From Parachryseolinea silvisoli (GTDB lineage: Bacteria; Bacteroidota; Bacteroidia; Cytophagales; Cyclobacteriaceae), in contig NZ_JAIOAO010000001.1 in the NCBI RefSeq assembly GCF_021190955.1, forward strand, positions 1,054,001 to 1,118,000: DNA of 64,000 nucleotides, written 5' to 3'. Position numbers and translations under genes: made by a program. A model generated the notes under the pieces. That model was not told the DNA's origin, ran no database searches, and worked only from the letters and a program-made list of their open reading frames with translations. Below are positions 44,066 through 51,832 of this stretch, piece by piece (position 1 is the first letter of the stretch; every line of letters starts with the position of its first letter).

Positions 44066-45376
44066 CTAGTATGTGCCGTCGGCAAAAGGGCGTGAACCTA
44101 AAAAGAAGAAAGACGCCAGGATATACCGGCGTCCACGTGTTATCGGACGGGCGCCATGTAAATATCCCAATAAGCCTGGATGTACCGACGCATAACCCAC
44201 CTGTTCGGGCTTGATCAGTTTTTTATACTTCGGAAAGAATGTTCCGCCGCCATCATAGTCGAGATTTAGCGTCACGATCAGCGACACATAGCTACCATCG
44301 TTATGAAGACCAAGGTGCCCCTGCCGTTCGGCCAGGTACCGTACAATGAAATTCTGCGACGTCAGGCTCTCCCAGCCTTGTCCATGTAGCTGATATTTAT
44401 GAAACAGCAATGGATGCAGGTATTTGCGCAGCGCGTGGTTGAACACCTCATCCAGCCCGAACGAGCTCAGTTTAATATCGATCGGATCACCGTCTTTTTC
44501 GCGATAGTTAGTCCATTCACCAAAGTGTTCGGCTTCCTCGATGATTTCCTGGCAGAACGTGGGCGTAAAAAATGGAAAGGTATATACGTTGTCAATCGGC
44601 TCATCGCAGATCAAATCAAACTCGCGGTGCACCAGTTGCGGGTTGACATACCGCTTTACCCAGGCGGCCTCGTGTTCGCCAAAGGCCTGGTATAATTGTG
44701 GGTGCAGGGGTATATAACCTCCGGCGGCTTGCAGCGAAGCGTGCCAGTTGCCATCGGGCGAAATAAAGTTCTTCATCGGCGCCAGTACTTCGAGCCGGCC
44801 GGTATACGCCTCCTTTACCTCACGGTCGGGATGCTGGCCGCTGAGAGCGCTGAACAATTCGCCAGCGGGTATAACTTTTTGTGCAAAACCCGACGCTGTC
44901 AACGTTTCGAGCGCGCGCTGGTCGAGGCGGTAAGCATAGGCCCCCTGACTATATCCTGGTCGTACTAGTCCTCCGGTGTCGGTTGGGCGGTCCCCATCAC
45001 TGGCATACCGGCCGAGGTATAACAAGTTCGATGTCTCCGCGGCATTCAGAATGTGGTAGTGTGTACCCGTGGGCAGGAAGTCTTCTTCCAACACCACAAC
45101 GGATTGTCTTCCCTCCTGTAGCGCCTGTTGCCACACACGCCAGTGACCGATGGCCAGACTCACATCTCTCTTTTCGTCGGGATGGTACCCCTCCATCAGT
45201 TTCATACCGGCAGCTTTCAATGCGGTCAGGGCATCGATCTCGCGCGGCACCTCTACCACTTCGAGTGGTGTATTTTCCGGCAGCGGCAATAATCGCAGGC
45301 GTTCTGCGAAGAGCTTTTCCTTATTGGCTCCGTTACCGGGAAATGTGAGGATGAAGACTTTCTCTGTCGTGATCAT
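44066..45376 (-). CDS. GT25-like glycosyltransferase fused to lysyl-hydroxylase-like 2OG-Fe(II) dioxygenase
   Basis: A 436-residue two-domain protein. The N-terminal half resembles glycosyltransferase family 25: LAIGHWRVWQQALQEG, VVVLEEDFLPTG (Glu97, Glu98, Asp99) and GYSQGAYAYRLDQRALETL. The C-terminal half (about 258-425) matches the procollagen lysyl hydroxylase (PLOD) fold: FPFFTPTFCQEIIEEAEHFG, NFIVRYLAERQGHLGLHND and LDYDGGGTFFPKY, then VHPGLLGYLHGARPITRGRR. Iron ligands are His358, Asp360 and His407; Arg417 should bind 2-oxoglutarate. No signal peptide is present. The substrate is unknown. Two small membrane proteins lie upstream in the same orientation. Confidence 0.85.
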   Translation of the reverse strand: MITTEKVFILTFPGNGANKEKLFAERLRLLPLPENTPLEVVEVPREIDALTALKAAGMKLMEGYHPDEKRDVSLAIGHWRVWQQALQEGRQSVVVLEEDFLPTGTHYHILNAAETSNLLYLGRYASDGDRPTDTGGLVRPGYSQGAYAYRLDQRALETLTASGFAQKVIPAGELFSALSGQHPDREVKEAYTGRLEVLAPMKNFISPDGNWHASLQAAGGYIPLHPQLYQAFGEHEAAWVKRYVNPQLVHREFDLICDEPIDNVYTFPFFTPTFCQEIIEEAEHFGEWTNYREKDGDPIDIKLSSFGLDEVFNHALRKYLHPLLFHKYQLHGQGWESLTSQNFIVRYLAERQGHLGLHNDGSYVSLIVTLNLDYDGGGTFFPKYKKLIKPEQVGYASVHPGLLGYLHGARPITRGRRYILASFFFLGSRPFADGTY

Positions 45377-45384
45377 ACGGTGTA

Positions 45385-45702
45385 TTACACTTCTGCCGGA
45401 GTAGAGAACAACTGGTACGCAAACACAAAAAAGCCCACAAAAAAGGCGACGACACCCAAGTAGGCCAGGATCTGAAAAGGCATCCCCACCATGGCGTACC
45501 GCTCATAGTCGTTGTCAAAAAAATAGATTCCAACAGAGAAGAATAGGCCACACACCAATCGTGCAAATGCACCGAATAGCATCAGGCCCGTAGCGATCGA
45601 TGGTCGTGTAGCAATGGCGTACACCGTAGCGCCCACTATCAGCAGGTTGGCAATCACGCCAATAGACTGGGGAAGAAGGGCAAAGAGTTGATATTCATCC
45701 AT
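45385..45702 (-). CDS. Small four-span membrane protein, copy A
   Basis: A 105-residue protein with about four hydrophobic segments (IGVIANLLIVGATVYAIA, LMLFGAFARLVCGLFFSVGI, PFQILAYLGVVAFFVGFFVF). It is related in layout and in spots of sequence to its upstream neighbour at 45715-46047 (LP..G, ..RP....LM..G). It lies 8 bases upstream of the hydroxylase/glycosyltransferase gene, so cotranscription is likely. I do not recognise the family. Confidence 0.8.
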   Translation of the reverse strand: MDEYQLFALLPQSIGVIANLLIVGATVYAIATRPSIATGLMLFGAFARLVCGLFFSVGIYFFDNDYERYAMVGMPFQILAYLGVVAFFVGFFVFAYQLFSTPAEV

Positions 45703-45714
45703 AGGTAACAGGTA

Positions 45715-46047
45715 TTATATAGACACTCGCTTTCTTAATGCATCGTGCAGGAAGAGTAAAAAGCCACAGGCAAACATCAGCGCACCAATGTTCGAGATAA
45801 CACCCATGACACCAAAATACCGGGAGATTTCTTCCATCGGCAGATTTGCATGTATACCCCACACGCCGAACCACGCTGAGAAAAATGCGCTGGGTATGCC
45901 CACCGCTTCACCCACCAGCATCACGTACGCCGGCGCCGTTGGACGTTTGATGACACAATAAAGCGGCACGGCCAGCAGCGCTACGTGAAACAATATTCCA
46001 AAAAGAGCCGGCAGTGCTCTCAGTAGATCCGAAGTAGTTTCTTCCAT
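45715..46047 (-). CDS. Small four-span membrane protein, copy B
   Basis: A 110-residue protein with segments LPALFGILFHVALLAVPLYC, VMLVGEAVGIPSAFFSAWFG and VISNIGALMFACGFLLFLHD, ending in a basic tail (RKRVSI). It is probably a diverged paralogue of the next gene downstream (copy A), 12 bases away. First gene of an apparent three-gene unit with the hydroxylase/glycosyltransferase fusion. Function unknown. Confidence 0.8.
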   Translation of the reverse strand: MEETTSDLLRALPALFGILFHVALLAVPLYCVIKRPTAPAYVMLVGEAVGIPSAFFSAWFGVWGIHANLPMEEISRYFGVMGVISNIGALMFACGFLLFLHDALRKRVSI

Positions 46048-46187
46048 ATCGATAAGTGACGTTCGGGCGAATATAATGAAAACCGCTAATGTACCTACGA
46101 CCGATGGACAAACCTGCCGGACGAACCTGTAAGCCGGGCGCGGGTTTTTAGCTAATCCTTCCTATTTTGCACCGATAATCCGCCTGC

Positions 46188-48629
46188 ATGAAAAAAATCA
46201 ACTTCGCCCGGCACGTTCTTCCCCACATCGTTGCCATCGCCGCGTTCCTATTGGTTACCGTCGTATTCTTTAGCCCCTTTTTCTTCGACAACAAGGTTCT
46301 GTCGCAATACGATATCCAGCAATGGGAGGGCTCATCCAAGACCTTGCGCGACTACCGCGAAGCCACCGGCCAGGAGGGGCTTTGGGCCGACAATATGTTT
46401 AGCGGCATGCCCGCATACCTCGTCAACGTACATTGGAGCAACTACCCCATTACCTTTCTGAAGAAGGCATTGTCACTTGGGCTGGCCCACCCCTACGCCA
46501 ACATCTTCATCGCGTTCATTTCCTATTACATCATGCTGCTGGCCTTCCGCGTACGGCCTTACCTCGCCATCGGGGCGGCCATTGCGTTCGGACTTTCATC
46601 GTATATGATCGTCGGGCTTGCCGCCGGCCACAACGGCCGTATCGGCGCCATCGCGTTTATGCCGCTGGTCATCGCGGGTATACACCTGGCCTACTCCGGC
46701 CGACGGCTACTGGGCTTTGGCCTTTCCACCACTGCAATAGCCCTGGAATTGAAGGAGAATCACTTGCAGGTAACATTTTACCTCATGCTCATTGTACTGC
46801 TCTACGGGGTCGTACAGCTCATCTTCGCGTTGCGTGAAAAAAAAATCGCCGGTTTTCTGACTGCTACGGCACTGTTGATCCTTGCTGCCATTATTGCCGC
46901 CGGTACTTTTATCGGGCAACTGTGGGGTGTGACCGAACAAAGCACATACTCCATCCGTGGTAAGTCCGACCTGGCAACGCCTTCGACGCAAGGTGCTTCC
47001 GGTCTTACGCGTGAATACGCCTTCGACGCCAGCAATGGCATCTGGGAACCGTTTATGATGCTAATGCCCAACTTTTACGGCGGTAGTGCTGCCAATTATT
47101 TAGTGAGTGATCGCAAAAGCGAAGTATACCAGGCCCTGGCTCGCTCGGGCGATGAGCAAGCCGCCAACCAACTGGCCAACTTTACGTCCGGCTACTGGGG
47201 ACCGCAATCTTATACTGTTCCTTATTACGCCGGGGCTACCATCATCTTTTTGTTTGCCGTCGGCCTGGCCTTTGCCGATCGTAGATACATCTGGTGGCTT
47301 GTGCCCACCGCCATCCTCGGCATCATGCTCAGTTGGGGCAGCAGCTTTGGCGCATTCAACTATTTCTTATTCGACCACGTACCGGGCTTTAACAAATTCC
47401 GGTCCGTCACTTTTGCGCTGACCATCACACTCTTTACACTGCCCCTGTTGGGCGTGCTGGGCGTTGAAAAGCTGCTGGAAACAGGGCTGGACAAAGTCGC
47501 GAAAAAGAAATTGCTCATCGCCTTTGGCGCCACGGGGGGGCTGTGCCTGCTGTTGCTGCTCTTTGCCGGTGCGTTCAGCTTTACCCGCGCAGGTGAAGAA
47601 CAGCTGCCGTCGTGGTTTACCGGCGCGTTGATCGATGACCGCAAGAGCCTGTTCCGCAGCGATGCGTTCCGGTCATTCGCGTTTATTGCCGCACTCTTTA
47701 TCATGCTATACTTTGCCGTATGGAAAAAAGTACCGGCCGGATTCTATGCTTTTGTAGCCATCATGATTGTGTTCGACGTAAGCCTCGTAGACCGCCGTTA
47801 CTTTACGAAAGACAACTACGTGCGCAAGCGTGAAACTACTGCACCCGAAATGACGCCCGCCGACCAGGCCATCCGGCGTGATACGTCGTACTACCGCGTG
47901 TACAACATTCAGCCCGGTGCATTTACCAGCGAAGCCCGTACAGCGCTTTATCACTACTCTGTGGGCGGCTACCACGGCGCCAAGCTTCGCCGCTACCAGG
48001 ACCTGTACGATTCCTGCTTATCGCAGCAAACCGTCGCGTTGATACAAGGCATCCGGGCTGGCGATTTAAACTTTCGGCCGTACGGAGTCATCAACATGTT
48101 GAACGTAAAATACATGGTGTATGGACAGCAGGCCAACCAGATCATTCCCAACGAACAGACCAATGGTCCTGCATGGTTTGTACGGGATGTAAAGAAGACC
48201 AACTCACCTGCCGAAGAGCTGGCGACACTGTGCGACACCGACACAAAAACGACGGCCGTAGTCAACACCGCTGCCGTGACAGTGCCCGAATTTGGATACG
48301 ACAGTGCGGCCACCATTTCAATCGTGACACACAAGCCACCCTACCTGAAGTATCAAAGTCACTCGGCGCAAAGCGGCCTGGCGGTATTTTCGGAAATATA
48401 TTATCCCAAAGGCTGGCGGGCTTTTATCGATGGCAAGGAAGTGCCTATCCTACAAGTAAACTATGTACTGCGCGCGTTGGCTGTGCCGGCGGGTGATCAC
48501 ACCATTGAATTCCGCTACGAGCCTGCTCCGTATACAGTAGGCAACAAAGTGATGATGGCCTCCACGTGGCTCACCGTATTGATACTGCTGGGCAGCCTTG
48601 GCTGGAGCTTGCGCCGTGAGGATATATAA
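46188..48629 (+). CDS. YfhO-family polytopic membrane protein
   Basis: An 813-residue membrane protein of the YfhO family, large multi-span proteins with a GT-C-like topology; Bacillus members help modify lipoteichoic acid. Landmarks: QYDIQQWEGSSKTLRDYREA near the N-terminus, FAFDASNGIW-like loop YAFDASNGIWEPFMML, and a C-terminal soluble part (FSEIYYPKGWRAFIDGKEV, DHTIEFRYEPAPY). It may transfer a sugar from a lipid carrier to a surface polymer; that is inference. It is not in an obvious operon. Confidence 0.9.
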   Translation: MKKINFARHVLPHIVAIAAFLLVTVVFFSPFFFDNKVLSQYDIQQWEGSSKTLRDYREATGQEGLWADNMFSGMPAYLVNVHWSNYPITFLKKALSLGLAHPYANIFIAFISYYIMLLAFRVRPYLAIGAAIAFGLSSYMIVGLAAGHNGRIGAIAFMPLVIAGIHLAYSGRRLLGFGLSTTAIALELKENHLQVTFYLMLIVLLYGVVQLIFALREKKIAGFLTATALLILAAIIAAGTFIGQLWGVTEQSTYSIRGKSDLATPSTQGASGLTREYAFDASNGIWEPFMMLMPNFYGGSAANYLVSDRKSEVYQALARSGDEQAANQLANFTSGYWGPQSYTVPYYAGATIIFLFAVGLAFADRRYIWWLVPTAILGIMLSWGSSFGAFNYFLFDHVPGFNKFRSVTFALTITLFTLPLLGVLGVEKLLETGLDKVAKKKLLIAFGATGGLCLLLLLFAGAFSFTRAGEEQLPSWFTGALIDDRKSLFRSDAFRSFAFIAALFIMLYFAVWKKVPAGFYAFVAIMIVFDVSLVDRRYFTKDNYVRKRETTAPEMTPADQAIRRDTSYYRVYNIQPGAFTSEARTALYHYSVGGYHGAKLRRYQDLYDSCLSQQTVALIQGIRAGDLNFRPYGVINMLNVKYMVYGQQANQIIPNEQTNGPAWFVRDVKKTNSPAEELATLCDTDTKTTAVVNTAAVTVPEFGYDSAATISIVTHKPPYLKYQSHSAQSGLAVFSEIYYPKGWRAFIDGKEVPILQVNYVLRALAVPAGDHTIEFRYEPAPYTVGNKVMMASTWLTVLILLGSLGWSLRREDI

Positions 48630-48727
48630 CCGGTAACCGGACCGCCGTTTTGTACAACTGGACCCAAGTATGTACAATTGAGGTTTTCATTACATGCGGC
48701 AGGTGAGGTTTGTTAAGACAGAAATAC

Positions 48728-48750
48728 AGCCCGTGAAGGGCTATATTTTT
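48728..48750 (+). terminator. Hairpin terminator after the YfhO gene
   Basis: AGCCC and GGGCT pair around GTGAA, followed by ATATTTTT. The stem is short, so it could be a weak terminator or attenuator just before the lipoprotein gene. Confidence 0.5.
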
Positions 48751-48781
48751 GCCCTATAACCAAATAAACACTTTATCCTTC

Positions 48782-49261
48782 ATGAAAAAAATCTATTCAA
48801 TCCTCTCTATCGCAGTGGCATTCTCTATGCTTGCCCTTGTTACGTCGTGTAGCGATGACGACGGTGAAGACATCAACCGTACGGAGGTATTAACCTCAAA
48901 AAAATGGACCATATTAAAAATCGAGGCAGGAATGGCCAATGAATATGAAGACATAACAGATGCTCAACTGTATGAGTGTGAGAGAGACGACATCGAAACC
49001 TATAGCACAGACAACATTTACACAAAGTCACCCGGCGAAGATAATTGTGACGGTGATGCAACTGGATATACAGGTACATGGGCGTGGAAAGACGGCGAGA
49101 AGATCTTAACAACTACAACATTTGGTGATACTGAAGATTATATCGTGGAGAGCATGTCGGCTTCACAGTTGAAACTGAAAAGCGAAGACAAAGACATTTC
49201 CGTAGAGGTGGGTGGTACAACCTACTATTACACCGTAATCGTAACGTATACCGGCAAATAG
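48782..49261 (+). CDS. Lipoprotein of lipocalin-like type, unknown function
   Basis: From ATG 48782 (MKKIYSILSIAVAFSMLALV) a lipoprotein signal ends at SCSDDDGED. The mature part of about 130 residues is acidic and beta-rich. Lipocalin-like DUF5004 features include LTSKKWTILKIEAG and, later, TWAWKDGEKILTTTTFGD and YIVESMSASQLKLKSED. The frame opens 11 codons earlier at 48749, but those residues do not look like a signal. By eye the gene is more AT-rich than its neighbours. Confidence 0.82.
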   Translation: MKKIYSILSIAVAFSMLALVTSCSDDDGEDINRTEVLTSKKWTILKIEAGMANEYEDITDAQLYECERDDIETYSTDNIYTKSPGEDNCDGDATGYTGTWAWKDGEKILTTTTFGDTEDYIVESMSASQLKLKSEDKDISVEVGGTTYYYTVIVTYTGK

Positions 49262-49272
49262 TGCTGCACAAA

Positions 49273-49312
49273 CAAAAGGCCGTTTCCGGAAAGAAACGGC
49301 CTTCTTATTGTT
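49273..49312. terminator. Bidirectional terminator
   Basis: AAAAGGCCGTTTC and GAAACGGCCTT form a long perfect stem around CGGAAA between the converging lipoprotein and mdh genes. Confidence 0.85.
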
Positions 49313-49331
49313 TAAAAAGCTTAGTAAGTGA

Positions 49332-50261
49332 TTAGCCGAGCTTCTCCAGCACATCCATCACTTCTTTCACCGCCTTGCGGCTGGCTTCGAGCAGTGCTTT
49401 TTCTTCGCTGTTCAGATCGAGCTCGATAACTTTCTCAACACCGTTCTTACCGAGGATAACCGGTACGCCCAGGTAGCAATCTTTAATGCCATACTCGCCT
49501 TCCAGTTTGATACAAACCGGGAATACGCGACGCTGATCTTTTACGATCGCTTCTACCATTTGCGCAGCTGCAGAGCCCGGCGCATACCACGCCGATGTGC
49601 CCATTAGTTTTACCAGCTCGCCACCGCCCACTTTCGTACGCTCAAGGATAGCGTTCAGCTTGTCTTTGTCGATCAGCTCTGTAACAGGAATACCCGCCAC
49701 TGTCGTGTAGCGCGGCAGCGGCACCATCGTGTCGCCGTGGCCACCCATCAGGATAGCCTGGATATCTTTCGGCGATACGTTCAGGGCTTCTGCCAGGAAT
49801 GCGCGGTAACGCGCTGTATCCAGGATACCAGCCATGCCGATTACGCGGTTACGTGGAAATTTGGAAGTGATGTGTGCCTGGTAGGTCATTACGTCCAGCG
49901 GATTGCTGACGACGATAATGATGGCATTCGGTGAATGCTTCACAACATTTTCTGTCACCGACTTCACGATGCCGGCGTTGGTTCCGATAAGGTCGTCGCG
50001 GCTCATGCCCGGTTTGCGCGGCAGACCGGAAGTGATCACGACCACATCCGAGTTGGCCGATTTCGAATAATCGTTGGTGGCGCCGACCGTGCGGCTGTCA
50101 TACAGGTCGATCGGAGCTTTCTGCCAGATATCCAGGGCCTTGCCTTCGGCAAAACCTTCTTTGATATCTATCAGCACGATCTCGTTAGCCACCTCGCGGT
50201 AGGCCAGCACATCGGCACACGTAGCGCCCACATTGCCAGCGCCTACTACTGTTACTTTCAT
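49332..50261 (-). CDS. mdh: Malate dehydrogenase (LDH-like type)
   Basis: TCA-cycle enzyme, oxidising malate to oxaloacetate with NAD. The 309 residues carry the nucleotide-binding VVGAGNVGATCADVLAYRE, the arginine-rich substrate loop SGLPRKPGMSRDDLIGTNAG, VVSNPLDVMTYQAH and the catalytic histidine in LMGGHGDTMVPLPRYTTV. It is of the LDH-like tetrameric group common in Bacteroidetes. The start ATG is preceded by an AT-rich stretch without a clear ribosome binding site. Confidence 0.97.
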   Translation of the reverse strand: MKVTVVGAGNVGATCADVLAYREVANEIVLIDIKEGFAEGKALDIWQKAPIDLYDSRTVGATNDYSKSANSDVVVITSGLPRKPGMSRDDLIGTNAGIVKSVTENVVKHSPNAIIIVVSNPLDVMTYQAHITSKFPRNRVIGMAGILDTARYRAFLAEALNVSPKDIQAILMGGHGDTMVPLPRYTTVAGIPVTELIDKDKLNAILERTKVGGGELVKLMGTSAWYAPGSAAAQMVEAIVKDQRRVFPVCIKLEGEYGIKDCYLGVPVILGKNGVEKVIELDLNSEEKALLEASRKAVKEVMDVLEKLG

Positions 50262-50443
50262 ATGGATATAATTTTTAGTGTTGGAAAATCGATGAAAAAT
50301 ACGCCGCTGATCCGGGTGCTAAACGGGGACAGATGAACCAATATCGCTTTGATAATCAGCAATTTTAGGGTAAAGGCAGGAATTACGCTCCAAATAAACC
50401 GGGGCGAATTTATCACTCCACGCGCCAAAAGAAAAAGGTTATT

Positions 50444-51769
50444 CTATAAAATGTGCGGGCGGATTGTAAACGTCAGCACCTGTTTGGTCGCCGCGGTAAC
50501 TTTAAACCGGTCGTCCAGACGATGCCCCACCACCCAAAAAATCCGTTCCCCGGCTTCCAACACGGTCACAGCAGCCTTGTCCGCACGTGCCACCTTGCTG
50601 TCAATCAGAAAGTCGCTGATCTTTTTACCATGATTCATGCCCAACGGGTAAAATACATCGCCGGCACGCCACCGGCGCCAGGTAATGGGAAAGGTGATGC
50701 GATCGGCGTCCACCGTGGCGTGCCACGCACCACCCATCAGCGGCCGGCCGGCCTCACTCCTTTCCACCGCGAGCGTCCAATCGCCCAACACCACATGCTG
50801 GTGCTCCGTAGCCAACGTTACCACGTCCCACGCGGCCCTGTGCGGTGTCAGGATCAGGGCTTCGCGATCGATCATGACGGTATAGGCTTCTGCCAGGAAC
50901 TGCTTGCCAGGCTGCCCCGCTAAGGCGTATACCATATCTTCACACTGACTATAATGAAATCCAAAAGGACGCAGGTAACGCGCCAGGATGGCCACCGCGT
51001 GTGGCGCTGCCGCAAAAGCTTTGCGTATAGCGATACGGTTCCCCGCCGCAGTAGTGTATATGGTTTTCCAGTGTTCGAGGCCTGCGGCTGCTAGCGACAA
51101 TACCCCTTCCATACTCGCCAGGCCGCGCGACACGGTTTGCTCCAGCGACGGATTTAATTCCTTCAAACGCGGCACGACCTGGTGTCGTATAAAATTGCGC
51201 GCATAGTCATCGGTCTGGTTGCTGGCATCTTCGCGCCAGGCGAAATCTTTGGATGCCGCGTATGCTTCTACTGCGGCGCGGGTAGCAAATAACAGGGGCC
51301 GAATAATGACACCCTGCTGCACAGGTATACCCGCCAGGCCATCGGGATTCGCACTGCGTGTCCAATTCAGCAAAACTGTTTCGAGGGCATCGTTCAGATG
51401 ATGTGCCGTAGCGATGCGATCAAAGCCCTCGCGCACCCTTACCTCTTCAAACCAGGCATACCGCAATGCCCGCGCGGCGAGCTGTGTCGACAGCCCCTCG
51501 GTTTCGGCATAGGCAGCCGTATCCATACGCTTTACAAAACAAGGTACGTCCAGGTCGTGGCAGAGTGTCGCTACAAATTGCTGGTCGCCGTCGGAGGCCT
51601 CACCCCGCAGCTGAAAATTACAGTGCGCGACGGCGACAGGCTGCCCCGTTTCATGGAAAAGCCGCAGCATAACAACGGAATCAATTCCCCCGCTTACCGC
51701 CAGTAAAATGCGATCGGCCGGGCCGCACAGGCGATGTTCACGAATGTGGTTCAGAAATTGCTCTAGCAT
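50444..51769 (-). CDS. tilS: tRNA(Ile)-lysidine synthase TilS
   Basis: Modifies C34 of tRNA-Ile(CAU) to lysidine so it reads AUA codons. The N-terminal PP-loop ATPase has LLAVSGGIDSVVMLRLFHET, AVAHCNFQLRGEASDGDQQF and RIATAHHLNDALETVLLNWT. The C-terminal TilS substrate-binding domain contains GMNHGKKISDFLIDSKVARA. ATG 51769 (MLEQFLNHIREH) gives 441 residues; a TTG three codons earlier is possible but overlaps the -7 box. The gene is divergent from the OstA gene. Confidence 0.95.
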   Translation of the reverse strand: MLEQFLNHIREHRLCGPADRILLAVSGGIDSVVMLRLFHETGQPVAVAHCNFQLRGEASDGDQQFVATLCHDLDVPCFVKRMDTAAYAETEGLSTQLAARALRYAWFEEVRVREGFDRIATAHHLNDALETVLLNWTRSANPDGLAGIPVQQGVIIRPLLFATRAAVEAYAASKDFAWREDASNQTDDYARNFIRHQVVPRLKELNPSLEQTVSRGLASMEGVLSLAAAGLEHWKTIYTTAAGNRIAIRKAFAAAPHAVAILARYLRPFGFHYSQCEDMVYALAGQPGKQFLAEAYTVMIDREALILTPHRAAWDVVTLATEHQHVVLGDWTLAVERSEAGRPLMGGAWHATVDADRITFPITWRRWRAGDVFYPLGMNHGKKISDFLIDSKVARADKAAVTVLEAGERIFWVVGHRLDDRFKVTAATKQVLTFTIRPHIL

Positions 51770-51775
51770 GGGCTT

Positions 51776-51783
51776 CAAAGGTA
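51776..51783 (-). promoter_or_regulatory. -7 box of the tilS promoter, adjacent to start codon
   Basis: TACCTTTG on the minus strand is an exact TAnnTTTG match ending 6 bases before the tilS ATG, which predicts a leaderless or nearly leaderless transcript. Confidence 0.45.
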
Positions 51784-51832
51784 CGATTATAGTTATTCGT
51801 GCCCATATGACAGATCATTTGTAGCTTGCATC

